A DNA stretch of 64,000 bases from Pseudomonas sp. dw_612 (GCF_018449725.1 NZ_JAAVVC010000012.1:149936-213935), one strand, 5' to 3'. Positions 1 through 8,983 are shown, counted from the stretch's first letter. Made by a program: numbers and translations. Notes: a model not told the origin generated them from the letters alone.

Positions 1-393
1 CACGTGATTCGCATTGCGCCGATGATCTACGGCGGCTCGTTCCGGCGCGATCCGACACTGGCCGCCAGCCACGCGGCGAAGGTCCGTTCGGCGGGCAAGC
101 TCGGTTACTACTGGCAACTGTTCGCCGGCCTCGGCTGGACCAGCATTCACTGGCTGCACAAGATCCATCAGCCGACGCTGGTACTGGCCGGCGATGACGA
201 TCCGCTGATCCCGCTGATCAACATGCGCATGCTTGCCTGGCGCATCCCCAACGCCCAGTTGCACATCATCGATGACGGGCATCTGTTCCTGATCACCCGC
301 GCCGAAGCGGTGGCGCCGATCATCATGAAATTTCTTGAGGAAGAACGTCAGCGTGCGGTGATGCATCCGCACCCGACACCATTGGGCGGCTAA
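1..393 (+). CDS. phaZ: Poly(3-hydroxyalkanoate) depolymerase PhaZ, C-terminal part (5' end outside the window)
   Basis: The open frame enters from the left edge, so only the last 131 residues or so are present. The GTG at position 4 is an internal codon, not a start. The visible part is the end of an alpha/beta hydrolase: a strand followed by AGDDDPLIP, carrying the family's catalytic Asp, and then DDGHLFL with the catalytic His. PhaZ is the intracellular enzyme that mobilises medium-chain-length PHA granules. The direct neighbours phaC2 and phaD give the usual phaC1-Z-C2-D order; phaC1 would lie to the left. The identity rests on this context plus the hydrolase ending. Confidence 0.9.
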   Translation, partial: HVIRIAPMIYGGSFRRDPTLAASHAAKVRSAGKLGYYWQLFAGLGWTSIHWLHKIHQPTLVLAGDDDPLIPLINMRMLAWRIPNAQLHIIDDGHLFLITRAEAVAPIIMKFLEEERQRAVMHPHPTPLGG

Positions 394-507
394 TGAGCCC
401 AATGTCGGACGGCAGGACGCCGTTCCGCGCAACAACCCGCAACAGCGTCTATGGTGTTCTGGTTCGGTGTGTTTGTTTTTGGCCTGAAGACGAAGGAGTG
501 TTGATTC

Positions 508-2190
508 ATGCGCGAAAAGCCAGCGAGGGAATTTTTGCCCACTCCCGCCGCGTTCATCAACGCACAGAGTGCGATTACCGGCCTGCGTGGCCGGGATCTG
601 TTTTCCACCCTGCGCAGCGTGGCCGCCCACGGATTGCGCAACCCGGTGCACAGCGCCCGGCACGCCTTGAAGCTAGGCGGGCAGTTGGGCCGTGTGCTGC
701 TGGGGGAAACCCTGCATCCGACCAACCCGCAGGACAGTCGCTTTGCCGACCCGTCATGGAGCCTCAACCCGTTTTACCGGCGCAGTTTGCAGGCTTACCT
801 GAGTTGGCAGAAGCAGGTCAAAAGCTGGATCGACGAGAGCAACATGAGCCCGGACGATCGCGCCCGCGCCCACTTCGCTTTCGCTCTGCTCAATGATGCG
901 GTTTCGCCCTCCAATACCCTGCTCAATCCGCTGGCGATCAAGGAGATTTTCAACTCCGGCGGCCACAGCCTGGTGCGCGGTGTCGGGCACCTGATCGATG
1001 ATTTCCTGCACAACGACGGCTTGCCCCGGCAGGTCACCAAGCAAGCCTTCGAGGTCGGTAAAACCGTCGCCACCACCACCGGTTCCGTGGTGTTTCGCAA
1101 CGAGTTACTGGAGCTGATCCAGTACAAGCCGATGAGCGAAAAACAGTATTCCAAACCGCTGCTGGTGGTGCCGCCGCAGATCAACAAGTACTACATTTTC
1201 GACCTGAGCCCGCACAACAGCTTCGTCCAGTTCGCCCTGAAGAATGGCCTGCAAACCTTCATGATCAGTTGGCGCAACCCGGATGTGCGCCATCGCGAGT
1301 GGGGGCTGTCGACCTACGTTGAAGCAGTGGAAGAAGCGATGAACGTGTGCCGGGCGATCACTGGCGCCCGCGAAGTGAACCTGATGGGCGCCTGCGCCGG
1401 CGGGCTGACGATTGCGGCGTTGCAGGGGCATCTCCAGGCCAAGCGGCAATTGCGGCGGGTGTCGAGCGCGACCTATCTGGTGAGCCTGCTCGACAGCCAG
1501 ATGGACAGCCCGGCCACGCTGTTCGCCGACGAACAAACCCTGGAAGCGGCCAAGCGCCGGTCTTATCAGAAAGGCGTGCTGGACGGTCGCGACATGGCCA
1601 AGGTGTTCGCCTGGATGCGTCCCAACGATTTGATCTGGAGCTACTTCGTCAATAACTACCTGATGGGCAAGGAGCCGCCAGCGTTCGACATCCTCTACTG
1701 GAACAACGACAACACGCGGCTGCCCGCCGCATTTCATGGCGACCTGCTGGACTTTTTCAAGCACAACCCGCTGAGCCATCCGGGCGGTCTCGAGGTGTGC
1801 GGCACGCCGATCGACTTGCAGAAAGTCACCGTCGACAGTTTCAGCGTGGCCGGCATCAACGATCACATCACTCCGTGGGATGCGGTGTATCGCTCAACCC
1901 TGTTGCTGGGCGGCGAGCGGCGTTTCGTGCTGTCCAACAGCGGTCATGTGCAGAGCATCCTCAACCCGCCTTCCAACCCGAAAGCCAACTTCGTCGAAAG
2001 CCCCAAACTGAGCAGCGACCCACGGGCCTGGTATTACGACGCCAAGCAAACCGATGGCAGTTGGTGGACGCAATGGCTGACCTGGATTCAGGAACGTTCC
2101 GGCGCGCAAAAAGAAACCCACATGGCCCTCGGCAACCCGAACTATCCACCGATGGAAGCCGCACCCGGCACTTACGTTCGCGTGCGCTGA
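508..2190 (+). CDS. phaC2: Class II poly(3-hydroxyalkanoate) synthase PhaC2
   Basis: This 560-residue protein polymerises (R)-3-hydroxyacyl-CoA into medium-chain-length PHA on the granule surface. The catalytic triad is visible: Cys296 in the lipase-like box GACAGG, Asp452 in GINDHITPW and His480 in SNSGHVQS. These positions and the length fit class II synthases. An N-terminal domain of about 200 residues precedes the alpha/beta-hydrolase core. The gene lies 115 bp after phaZ and 59 bp before phaD. It is called PhaC2 rather than PhaC1 because it sits between phaZ and phaD. Substrate preference cannot be read from the sequence. Confidence 0.96.
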   Translation: MREKPAREFLPTPAAFINAQSAITGLRGRDLFSTLRSVAAHGLRNPVHSARHALKLGGQLGRVLLGETLHPTNPQDSRFADPSWSLNPFYRRSLQAYLSWQKQVKSWIDESNMSPDDRARAHFAFALLNDAVSPSNTLLNPLAIKEIFNSGGHSLVRGVGHLIDDFLHNDGLPRQVTKQAFEVGKTVATTTGSVVFRNELLELIQYKPMSEKQYSKPLLVVPPQINKYYIFDLSPHNSFVQFALKNGLQTFMISWRNPDVRHREWGLSTYVEAVEEAMNVCRAITGAREVNLMGACAGGLTIAALQGHLQAKRQLRRVSSATYLVSLLDSQMDSPATLFADEQTLEAAKRRSYQKGVLDGRDMAKVFAWMRPNDLIWSYFVNNYLMGKEPPAFDILYWNNDNTRLPAAFHGDLLDFFKHNPLSHPGGLEVCGTPIDLQKVTVDSFSVAGINDHITPWDAVYRSTLLLGGERRFVLSNSGHVQSILNPPSNPKANFVESPKLSSDPRAWYYDAKQTDGSWWTQWLTWIQERSGAQKETHMALGNPNYPPMEAAPGTYVRVR

Positions 2191-2249
2191 CGCTCAACCA
2201 ACCACGGCCGACGCAGGCCGTGGCATGACTCGACCATTAAGAAGACTGG

Positions 2250-2870
2250 ATGAAAACCCGCGACCGGATCCTCGAATGTGCCCTGCAGTTGTTTAACTGC
2301 AAGGGCGAACCGAACGTTTCCACCATGGAAGTTGCCAACGAAATGGGGATCAGCCCCGGCAACCTCTACTACCACTTCCACGGCAAGGAACCGCTGATCC
2401 TGGGGTTGTTCGAACGTTTCCAGAATGAGCTGGCGCCGCTGCTCGATCCACCCTCCGATGTGGAACTGGGACCTGAAGATTACTGGCTGTTCCTGCACCT
2501 GATCGTCGAGCGCCTGGCGCATTACCGGTTCCTGTTCCAGGACCTGTCGAACCTGGCCGGACGTCTGCCGAAACTGGCCAAAGGCATCCGCAATCTGCTC
2601 AATGCCTTGAAACGCACACTGGCGTCATTGCTGGCGCGGCTCCAGGCTCAAGGGCAGTTGGTCAGCGACACCCAGGCGTTGGGGCAACTGGTGGAACAGA
2701 TCACCATGACGTTGCTGTTCTCGCTGGACTATCAGCGGATTCTGGATCGCGAGGGTGAAGTGAGGCTGGTGGTGTACCAGATCATGATGCTGGTGGCGCC
2801 GCACTTGCTGCCGCCGATCAAGGCTGCGACTGAGCAGTTGGCTTTGCAGTATCTCGAAGAACACGATTGA
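2250..2870 (+). CDS. phaD: PhaD, TetR-family regulator of the pha cluster
   Basis: The protein has 206 residues. Residues 1-50 form a TetR-type helix-turn-helix ending in GISPGNLYYHFHGKEPL, the typical recognition helix and the start of helix 4. The rest is a helical ligand-binding domain. In Pseudomonas PhaD acts, unusually for a TetR protein, as an activator of the phaC1 and phaI promoters and responds to acyl-CoA-type intermediates; this is family knowledge. The gene ends the phaC1ZC2D unit and converges on phaF, with a repeat and a two-way terminator between them. Confidence 0.93.
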   Translation: MKTRDRILECALQLFNCKGEPNVSTMEVANEMGISPGNLYYHFHGKEPLILGLFERFQNELAPLLDPPSDVELGPEDYWLFLHLIVERLAHYRFLFQDLSNLAGRLPKLAKGIRNLLNALKRTLASLLARLQAQGQLVSDTQALGQLVEQITMTLLFSLDYQRILDREGEVRLVVYQIMMLVAPHLLPPIKAATEQLALQYLEEHD

Positions 2871-2880
2871 GTCAGTTGGA

Positions 2881-3065
2881 ACCACCCCTCACCCTAACCC
2901 TCCCGAAACGTCGGACCGCCCCAAGGGGTAGAGGGAACTGACCGAGTTGTTTATTCGGTTTACATCGACCTGAAAGCCCTGAGTCGAACTCCGGATCTGA
3001 AATGCATGGAGATCGGCTCCCTTTTCCCTCTCCCCCTTGGGGAGAGGGCTGGGGTGAGGGGTGGC
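2881..3065. repeat. About 185-bp intergenic repeat, family III, copy 1
   Basis: The element opens with CCCCTCACCCTAACCCTC and closes with the inverted form GGGGAGAGGGCTGGGGTGAG. The middle carries GTTGTTTATTCGGTTTACAT and a GAGTCGAACTC-like segment. Related copies lie at 16336-16496, 27044-27212 and 63846 to the right edge. It fills most of the 283-bp gap between phaD and phaF. The ends can pair, so the transcript would fold into a long hairpin. No coding capacity is believable inside it. Confidence 0.8.
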
Positions 3066-3103
3066 TCTTCAATCCCCCCCATTCATCACGACAAACCGCG
3101 CAT

Positions 3104-3140
3104 AAAAAAACGCCCGACCTTTGCAGGCCGGGCGTTTTCT
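3104..3140. terminator. Two-way Rho-independent terminator between phaD and phaF
   Basis: The stem AACGCCCGACCT / AGGCCGGGCGTT has a TTGC loop and one A-C mismatch. A run of A lies on the left and of T on the right, so it can end both phaD (+) and phaF (-) transcripts. It lies just after the phaF stop. Confidence 0.85.
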
Positions 3141-3153
3141 TGAGTCCTGAAAA

Positions 3154-4044
3154 TCAGGACTGACTGGTTGGCGTCGATGGAGCTGGCGCGGCAGTCGGGG
3201 TCACAGCAGGGGTCGGCGCTGCAGCAGAGTTCGCTGTAGTGGCCGGGGTTGCCGGTTTGGCGGCAGCCACTGCTGGTTTTGGTGCGGCGGCTTTTGGAGC
3301 TGCCGGCTTTTTCACTACAGGCTTTTTAGCGGCGGCAGGTTTTGCCGCTGGCTTGGCTGCAGGTTTGGCCGCTGCGGTTTTGGCAGCCGGTTTAGCCGCA
3401 GGTTTGGCTGCGGCCTTGGCGGCGGCGACCGGTTTGGCGGCTGCTTTGGTAACGGCCTTGGCGGCCGGTTTAGCGGCAGCGGTTTTGGCAGCGACTTTAG
3501 CAGCAGGCTTGGCAACTGCTTTAGCAGCGGCCTTCACCAGTGGCTTGGCAGCGGTTTTGGCTGCCGGTTTGGCGGCCGCAGTTTTAGCAGCAGGTTTGGC
3601 CGCCGCGGTTTTCGCCGCCACAGGCGCAACCTTGGCACCGGTGAGTTTTTCGATTTGCTTGGTCAGCGTATCGACCTTGCTGTGCAGCGCTTTGACTTCG
3701 TTGCGGCTCGGAACACCGAGGCGCGAAATGGCGCTGTTCAGGCGCTTGTCGAAAGCCCCTTCCAACTCATCCCACTTGCCCAGTGCGCGATCTTTCACGC
3801 CGCTGATGCGCGACTTGGCCGAAGAAGCGGAGTCCTTGGCGGCGTCGACTTTTTTGCCAACAGCGCTTTTGGTGAGCTTCTCGGCTTTCTCGCCGTCTTT
3901 AACCAATGTATCGAAGAGTTTGCTGCCGTCAGTGTCGATCTTCGAATACACGCCTAAACCAGCCAGCCAGATTTTGCGGGAGTAGTCTTCGACTTTCCCG
4001 ATCCACGAGCTGCCTTCTTTTTCAGTATTCTTTTTACCAGCCAT
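3154..4044 (-). CDS. phaF: PhaF, granule-associated phasin with histone H1-like tail
   Basis: The start was placed at ATG 4044 (MAGKKNTEKE), 7 bp after a clear AAGGAG, rather than further upstream. The protein has 296 residues. Residues 1-140 form a phasin domain with the WIGKVEDYSRKIWLAGLGVYSK segment and an amphipathic coiled part (RLGVPSRNEVKALHSKVDTLTKQIEKL). The rest is a lysine/alanine/proline-rich tail of AAKPAAK-type repeats, like histone H1, which in PhaF binds DNA and helps partition PHA granules. It overlaps the regulatory end of phaI: its ribosome site covers the phaI stop. Transcription is opposite to phaC1ZC2D. Confidence 0.95.
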   Translation of the reverse strand: MAGKKNTEKEGSSWIGKVEDYSRKIWLAGLGVYSKIDTDGSKLFDTLVKDGEKAEKLTKSAVGKKVDAAKDSASSAKSRISGVKDRALGKWDELEGAFDKRLNSAISRLGVPSRNEVKALHSKVDTLTKQIEKLTGAKVAPVAAKTAAAKPAAKTAAAKPAAKTAAKPLVKAAAKAVAKPAAKVAAKTAAAKPAAKAVTKAAAKPVAAAKAAAKPAAKPAAKTAAAKPAAKPAAKPAAAKKPVVKKPAAPKAAAPKPAVAAAKPATPATTANSAAAPTPAVTPTAAPAPSTPTSQS

Positions 4045-4054
4045 CCCGTTCTCC

Positions 4055-4477
4055 TTAAGATTTACGCGCGACACGTTCGAGCAATGCCGTCAGCTCATCG
4101 AGCTTAGCAGAGAGTGTCTCAACGTCATGTTTAGACGGAATGCCGATACGATTCAAGGCACTTGCGACACGCGAGTCAAAAGCCTTCTCGACCTTGTCGA
4201 GTTGAACTTCGACCTTGCCTTTGAAAGTACTCACTTCACTCTTGGCTTCATCGATCTCGGCATTGGCCGCTTCGAGTTTCTCGGCAACGACCTTTTTGCC
4301 TTTGGTTTCAACAGTTTGACCAGCCTTGATCAACTCTTGAAAGTACTCGCTGCCCTCGATGCCAACCTTGGTGTAGGCACCCAGGCCTGCCAGCCAGATC
4401 TTGCGGGCATACGTTCTGACGTCTTGCAGAGCATTAGTCGATGCGTCGATTTTTTTCTTCAAAATAACTTTGGCCAT
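4055..4477 (-). CDS. phaI: PhaI, PHA granule phasin
   Basis: The start was chosen at ATG 4477 (MAKVILKKKID), preceded by GAGGTG, giving 140 residues. It is the short phasin of the mcl-PHA system and coats granules. It shares the YARKIWLAGLGAYTKVG segment and the GIPSKHDVETLSAKLDELT ending with PhaF's first domain but has no basic tail. phaI and phaF form one leftward operon with only 10 bp between stop and next start. The 249-bp region upstream holds its promoter and a 90-bp REP doublet. Confidence 0.95.
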   Translation of the reverse strand: MAKVILKKKIDASTNALQDVRTYARKIWLAGLGAYTKVGIEGSEYFQELIKAGQTVETKGKKVVAEKLEAANAEIDEAKSEVSTFKGKVEVQLDKVEKAFDSRVASALNRIGIPSKHDVETLSAKLDELTALLERVARKS

Positions 4478-4607
4478 GGTGCACCTCACGCGCAGAAGGT
4501 TTGAGGAACTGCCCGCGAAAGTGTCGGGCTCAGGCACAAAGTAGGGAGAAAAATTAGAAACGGCACCCTAACAACTGACATAAACCGGTGGCCACACCAC
4601 AAATCAA

Positions 4608-4697
4608 TGTGGGAGCGGGCTTGCTCGCGAAAGCGGTGGATCAGTCAACATCCTCGTTGAGTGACACACCGCTTTCGCGAGCAAGCCCGCTCCCACA
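4608..4697. repeat. REP doublet, family I, outward type, exactly 90 bp
   Basis: The left arm TGTGGGAGCGGGCTTGCTCG is matched by an inverted right arm ending CCGCTCCCACA. The arms extend inward through GCGAAAGCGGTG / CACCGCTTTCGC around a variable centre. It lies between the phaI promoter and the end of the small PHA-system gene. Confidence 0.93.
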
Positions 4698-4726
4698 GGG
4701 ATATGCATTTGCAAATCGATTGCTGG

Positions 4727-5002
4727 TCAAGCCAACGCTTTATCCAGCGCCTTTTCGATTTCGGATTTGATCATGCCGCTCATGGCCGACATCATCAGGC
4801 CCAACTCGACATCCACCTTGATCGAATCCTCGCCCACCAACACCGCGCCTTTCACACCCGAACGCTTGAGGTTCAGGGTGTCGCCAGACCATGTCGGCTC
4901 CAGGCCATATTGCTCGGACAGTTTCTGCGCCAACAGATCAGCCTTCTCGCGGGCCGCTTCCTTGCCCAGGCCGTGGGCACGTTCAACACTAATTCGGGCC
5001 AT
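4727..5002 (-). CDS. Polyhydroxyalkanoic acid system family protein (PHA_gran_rgn type)
   Basis: This small protein has 91 residues with ATG 5002 after AGGAG. It matches the family of short proteins found beside pha genes: MARISVERAHGLGKEAAREK, a central beta segment (WSGDTLNLKRSGVKGAVLVGEDSIKVDVEL) and a helical GMIKSEIEKALDKAL end. The domain resembles the polyketide cyclase/SRPBCC-like small proteins. The exact role is not established. The gene runs leftward toward phaI and is divergent from ubiE with a 155-bp gap. Confidence 0.8.
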   Translation of the reverse strand: MARISVERAHGLGKEAAREKADLLAQKLSEQYGLEPTWSGDTLNLKRSGVKGAVLVGEDSIKVDVELGLMMSAMSGMIKSEIEKALDKALA

Positions 5003-5157
5003 CGAATGACTCCTGCTTTATGGATACTTTCCTGAAGCATCTTGACCGTCTCTGCGGCAAAACGTCCCGGCGGTTGCCTATCTTACCTTCAGTGTTGCCA
5101 AGACAAAGCAGGCCACCGGGATTAGAATGTCCCGCATTCTCTTCTGGTGACAGCGAT

Positions 5158-5928
5158 ATGACTGATCAGCGCAAAGGCAGCGATGCCGAACCCACCACTC
5201 ACTTCGGTTTCAAAAACGTTCCGGAAAGCCAAAAAGCGGAAAAAGTCGCTGAGGTTTTCCATTCGGTAGCCGCCAAGTACGACTTGATGAACGACCTCCT
5301 GTCGGGCGGCATGCACCGTCTGTGGAAGCGTTTCGCGATCGAACTGTCGGGCGTTCGCACCGGCAACCGCGTGCTGGACATCGCCGGCGGCACTGGCGAC
5401 CTGACCAAGAAGTTCTCGCACCTCGTGGGCCCGACCGGCCAGGTGGTGTTGGCCGACATCAACGAATCCATGCTCAAGGTCGGTCGTGACCGCCTGCTGG
5501 ACCTCGGTGTGGCCGGCAACGTCGAATTCGTCCAGGCCGATGCGGAAAAGCTGCCGTTCCCGGACAATCACTTCGACTGCGTGACCATCGCTTTCGGCCT
5601 GCGCAACGTCACCCATAAAGAAGACGCCCTGCGTTCGATGCTGCGCGTGCTGAAACCGGGCGGTCGCTTGCTGGTGCTGGAATTCTCCAAACCGACCAAC
5701 GCGCTGATGTCCAAAGCCTACGACGCCTACTCGTTCGCCTTCATGCCGCTGATGGGCAAGCTGATCACCAACGACTCGGAAAGTTATCGCTACCTGGCCG
5801 AATCGATCCGCATGCACCCGAATCAGGAAACCCTGAAGTCGATGATGGTCGAGGCCGGTTTCGACCGCGTGACCTACCACAACATGACCGCAGGCATCGT
5901 CGCCCTGCACCGCGGCATCAAGCCCTGA
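5158..5928 (+). CDS. ubiE: UbiE, ubiquinone/menaquinone C-methyltransferase
   Basis: The start ATG 5158 (MTDQRKGSDAEP) gives 256 residues, the usual size. It is a class I SAM-dependent methyltransferase that methylates the ring carbon of the demethoxy-quinol precursor in ubiquinone synthesis. Visible motifs are VLDIAGGTGDLT (SAM-binding), the acidic ADINESML loop, DCVTIAFGLRNVTHKEDALR and KPGGRLLVLEFSKP. Its stop overlaps the start of ubiJ (ATG 5928), so ubiE-ubiJ-ubiB are translationally linked. An in-frame start further upstream at 5020 is rejected because the extension is not conserved family sequence. Confidence 0.96.
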   Translation: MTDQRKGSDAEPTTHFGFKNVPESQKAEKVAEVFHSVAAKYDLMNDLLSGGMHRLWKRFAIELSGVRTGNRVLDIAGGTGDLTKKFSHLVGPTGQVVLADINESMLKVGRDRLLDLGVAGNVEFVQADAEKLPFPDNHFDCVTIAFGLRNVTHKEDALRSMLRVLKPGGRLLVLEFSKPTNALMSKAYDAYSFAFMPLMGKLITNDSESYRYLAESIRMHPNQETLKSMMVEAGFDRVTYHNMTAGIVALHRGIKP

Positions 5929-6551
5929 TGTTGCTGGCCGGCCTGCTCGCCAGCGTTGAACTCGGTCTGAACCGGGTGCTGCGTCTCGACAGCACCGCGC
6001 TGCCGCGCCTGGCGCATTTGAGCGGCCGGGTGATTGCCGTCGATTGCCGCAGCCCGGCGTTGCAGCTGTTTATCCTGCCCAGCGACGAAGGCCTGATGCT
6101 CGCCTCCCGGTGGGAAACCGGCGCCGATTGCACCTTGCGTGCCCCGGCCTCGAGCCTGTTGAAACTGGCGCTGAGCAAGGACAAGACTTCGGTGCTGCAT
6201 GCTCCTGAAGTCGAACTCGACGGCGACAGCGGCGTGCTACTGGAGCTGGCGGCGATCCTGCAAGACCTTGAGCTGGACTGGGAGTACGAGCTCTCGCGCT
6301 GGCTCGGCCCGGTGGCCACGCAACTGCTCGGCGGTCACCTGCGCAGCCGCGCACGTTTTTATCAGCAAGGGTTCGCCAGCCTGAACCAGAACCTTGGCGA
6401 ATACCTGGCCGAAGAATCGCGCACCCTCGTCGGTCAGCGCGAAGCCGAAGCCCGTTTCAGTGAACTGGACCAGATCAAACTCGATCTGGAACGTCTCGAG
6501 GCGCGTTTCGAGCGCCTTTCCCGATCCCTCGACCCAAGCGATAACGCATGA
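5928..6551 (+). CDS. ubiJ: UbiJ, ubiquinone biosynthesis accessory factor (SCP2 domain)
   Basis: The protein has 207 residues. The N-terminal half is an SCP2-like lipid-binding domain; the C-terminal part is helical and ends in a coiled coil (EARFSELDQIKLDLERLEARFERLSRSL). UbiJ helps organise the soluble Ubi enzyme complex and binds lipids. The start overlaps the ubiE stop by one base, and the stop overlaps the ubiB start (ATGA), the standard ubiE-ubiJ-ubiB arrangement, which supports the call more than any single motif. Confidence 0.9.
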   Translation: MLLAGLLASVELGLNRVLRLDSTALPRLAHLSGRVIAVDCRSPALQLFILPSDEGLMLASRWETGADCTLRAPASSLLKLALSKDKTSVLHAPEVELDGDSGVLLELAAILQDLELDWEYELSRWLGPVATQLLGGHLRSRARFYQQGFASLNQNLGEYLAEESRTLVGQREAEARFSELDQIKLDLERLEARFERLSRSLDPSDNA

Positions 6552-8152
6552 AGCTGCTTGCCGTCCGCCGTTTGTTGCGCATCCAGCGCGTCGTGATCCG
6601 CTACCGCCTCGATGACCTGCTGTTCGCCCTGCCGCTGCCCTGGTTTCTGCTGGCGCTGCGCTATGCCTTGCCGTGGCGCTGGTTCCCGCGCAAGACCCTG
6701 GACCTGACCCGTGGCGCGCGATTGCGTCTGGCATTGCAGGACCTGGGGCCGATTTTCATCAAGTTCGGGCAGATCCTGTCCACCCGCCGCGACCTGCTGC
6801 CGGAAGACATCGCCGATGAGCTGATGAAGCTGCAGGACCGGGTGCCGCCGTTCGACTCGCAAGTGTCGATCAAACTGATCGAAGAGCAGCTCGGCAAAAA
6901 AATCAGCGAAGTCTTCAGCCGTTTCGACGTCGAACCGCTGGCCTCGGCCTCGGTAGCGCAGGTGCATGCCGCGCAACTGAAAACCGGCGAAGAAGTCGTG
7001 GTCAAAGTGATCCGTCCGGGCCTGAAACCGATCATCGCTCAGGATCTGGCGTGGCTGTTCATCCTCGCCCGCGCCGCCGAAAAGCTCTCGGCCGACGCGC
7101 GCCTGCTGCACCCGGTGGACGTGGTCCAGGACTACGAAAAAACCATCTACGACGAACTCGATCTGCTGCGCGAAGCAGCCAACGCCAGCCAGTTGAAGCG
7201 CAACTTCGAAGGCTCGGAGCTGCTGTACGTGCCGCAAGTCTATTGGGACTGGTGCCGGCCGAAAGTGCTGGTGATGGAGCGCATCTACGGGATTCAGGTC
7301 ACGGACCTCGCGACCCTGGCCGACCAACGCACCGACATGAAAATGCTCGCTGAACGCGGGGTGGAGATTTTCTTCACCCAGGTGTTCCGCGACAGTTTCT
7401 TCCACGCCGACATGCACCCGGGCAACATCTTCGTCAGCACCGTGAACCCGTGGAGCCCGCAGTACATTGCGATCGACTGCGGCATCGTCGGCAGCCTGAC
7501 CCCGGAAGACCAGGATTACCTGGCGCGCAACCTGTTTGCCTTCTTCAAGCGTGACTACCGGCGTGTGGCGCAGTTGCACATCGATTCGGGCTGGGTGCCG
7601 GCGGAAACCAAACTCAACGAATTCGAAGCGGCGATCCGAACCGTTTGCGAGCCGATCTTTGAAAAACCGTTAAAAGATATTTCCTTCGGCCAGGTGCTGA
7701 TGCGCCTGTTCCAGACCGCTCGGCGCTTCAACATGGAAGTGCAGCCGCAGCTTGTTCTTTTGCAGAAAACCCTGTTGAACATCGAAGGCCTGGGCCGTCA
7801 GCTGTACCCGGACCTGGATTTGTGGAACACCGCCCAGCCGTTCCTCGAACGCTGGATGCGCGAGCGCGTCAGCCCCAAAGCCTTGATCGGCAACGTGCAG
7901 AGTCAGTTCGAACAACTGCCGCACCTGGCCAACATGGCCCGCGACCTGCTGGAACGCATGTCCCAGCCCCATGCCTACGACCCGCCACCACCGTGGCATC
8001 GACGCAAGGACGACTGGTTCCTGCGCCTGCTCGGTTGTGCGCATCTGGGCGGCGGCGCGCTACTCGCCGCCGGTGGCCCGCTGAATGATCTGGGGCACTG
8101 GCCCGCCGGAATCATGATGATTGTCGGTTTGTATCTGGTCGTTCGCCGATAG
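6548..8152 (+). CDS. ubiB: UbiB, atypical kinase/ATPase of ubiquinone biosynthesis
   Basis: The protein has 534 residues and belongs to the ABC1/ADCK family. The KxGQ signature is seen as IKFGQILSTRRDLLP. The Ala-rich loop is LASASVAQVHAAQL, followed by the VVKVIRPG lysine. The kinase-like HADMHPGN and IDCGIVG motifs stand in for the catalytic and metal-binding loops. Two hydrophobic segments at the C-terminus (about residues 495-530) suggest membrane anchoring. UbiB is needed for early ubiquinone precursors to reach the Ubi complex. It is the last gene of the ubiEJB operon. Confidence 0.96.
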   Translation: MKLLAVRRLLRIQRVVIRYRLDDLLFALPLPWFLLALRYALPWRWFPRKTLDLTRGARLRLALQDLGPIFIKFGQILSTRRDLLPEDIADELMKLQDRVPPFDSQVSIKLIEEQLGKKISEVFSRFDVEPLASASVAQVHAAQLKTGEEVVVKVIRPGLKPIIAQDLAWLFILARAAEKLSADARLLHPVDVVQDYEKTIYDELDLLREAANASQLKRNFEGSELLYVPQVYWDWCRPKVLVMERIYGIQVTDLATLADQRTDMKMLAERGVEIFFTQVFRDSFFHADMHPGNIFVSTVNPWSPQYIAIDCGIVGSLTPEDQDYLARNLFAFFKRDYRRVAQLHIDSGWVPAETKLNEFEAAIRTVCEPIFEKPLKDISFGQVLMRLFQTARRFNMEVQPQLVLLQKTLLNIEGLGRQLYPDLDLWNTAQPFLERWMRERVSPKALIGNVQSQFEQLPHLANMARDLLERMSQPHAYDPPPPWHRRKDDWFLRLLGCAHLGGGALLAAGGPLNDLGHWPAGIMMIVGLYLVVRR

Positions 8153-8231
8153 CCAGCGCCATCGCACGCTGGCACACTGTTTCAACGCCTGCCCGACTAA
8201 TGAAGTGTCGGGCCCGCTGTCGGAGTCGAAG

Positions 8232-8633
8232 ATGAAAAACTGGCTGGACGAGATCAAGTGGGACGCAGATGGCCTGGTGCCGGCGATTGCCCAGGATCAC
8301 AAGACCGGGCGCGTCCTGATGATGGCCTGGATGAACCGCGAAGCGCTGGAACTGAGCGCTGCCGAGAACCGCGCCATTTACTGGTCACGTTCCCGTGGCA
8401 AGCTGTGGCGCAAGGGTGAAGAGTCGGGCCACGTGCAGACCCTGCATGAGATGCGCCTGGACTGCGACGCTGACGTGATCATCCTGATGGTCGAGCAAAT
8501 CGGCGACATCGCCTGCCACACCGGCCGCCAGAGCTGCTTCTACCGCGTCTTCGAGAACGGCGACTGGAAAATCGTCGACCCGGTGCTGAAAGATCCGCAC
8601 GCCATCTATTCCGCAGGACACACCCATGAGTGA
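8232..8633 (+). CDS. hisI: HisI, phosphoribosyl-AMP cyclohydrolase
   Basis: The start ATG 8232 (MKNWLDEIKWDADG) gives 133 residues. It opens the purine ring of phosphoribosyl-AMP, the third step of histidine synthesis. Family motifs seen are VLMMAWMNREAL, YWSRSRGKLWRKGEESGH and the metal-binding DCDADVIILMVEQ ... ACHTGRQSCFY with its Cys and His ligands. As in other pseudomonads it is separate from HisE, whose gene starts 8 bp before the hisI stop. A longer frame from 8121 lacks family sequence. Confidence 0.96.
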   Translation: MKNWLDEIKWDADGLVPAIAQDHKTGRVLMMAWMNREALELSAAENRAIYWSRSRGKLWRKGEESGHVQTLHEMRLDCDADVIILMVEQIGDIACHTGRQSCFYRVFENGDWKIVDPVLKDPHAIYSAGHTHE

Positions 8634-8958
8634 CACTCTGACGCGTCTGGCGCAGGTACTGGAAGAGCGCAAAGGCGCCGCTGCCGACAGCTCGTATGTC
8701 GCCAGCCTGTACCACAAGGGCTTGAACAAGATTCTGGAAAAAGTCGGCGAAGAGTCGGTCGAGACCATCATTGCCGCCAAGGACGCCGCCATCAGCGGTG
8801 ACTGCAGCGACGTGATCTACGAGACCGCCGATTTGTGGTTCCACAGCATGGTCATGCTCGCCCAACTGGGGCAGCATCCACAGGCTGTGCTCGATGAACT
8901 GGACCGTCGCTTCGGTCTGTCCGGACACGCCGAGAAAGCCTCGCGTCCGTCCGCCTGA
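8626..8958 (+). CDS. hisE: HisE, phosphoribosyl-ATP pyrophosphatase
   Basis: The protein has 110 residues and the all-alpha MazG-like fold. The metal-binding acidic set is seen in KVGEESVETIIAAKD and YETADLWFHSMVML. It hydrolyses phosphoribosyl-ATP to the monophosphate, the second step of histidine synthesis, directly before HisI. The 8-bp overlap with hisI suggests coupled translation. tatA follows after 25 bp. Confidence 0.96.
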   Translation: MSDTLTRLAQVLEERKGAAADSSYVASLYHKGLNKILEKVGEESVETIIAAKDAAISGDCSDVIYETADLWFHSMVMLAQLGQHPQAVLDELDRRFGLSGHAEKASRPSA

Positions 8959-8983
8959 ATAACTATTTGAGAGGAGCAGCAAC

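Noticed and set aside
2881..3065. Family III element as a CRISPR array or rRNA fragment
   Set aside because: There are no regularly spaced direct repeats and no rRNA-like conserved stretches; ends are inverted.
3239..3985. Long alanine-rich open frame on the strand opposite phaF
   Set aside because: It is the reverse complement of the AAKP repeat tail of PhaF; no ribosome site or known family, and phaF is clearly the gene.
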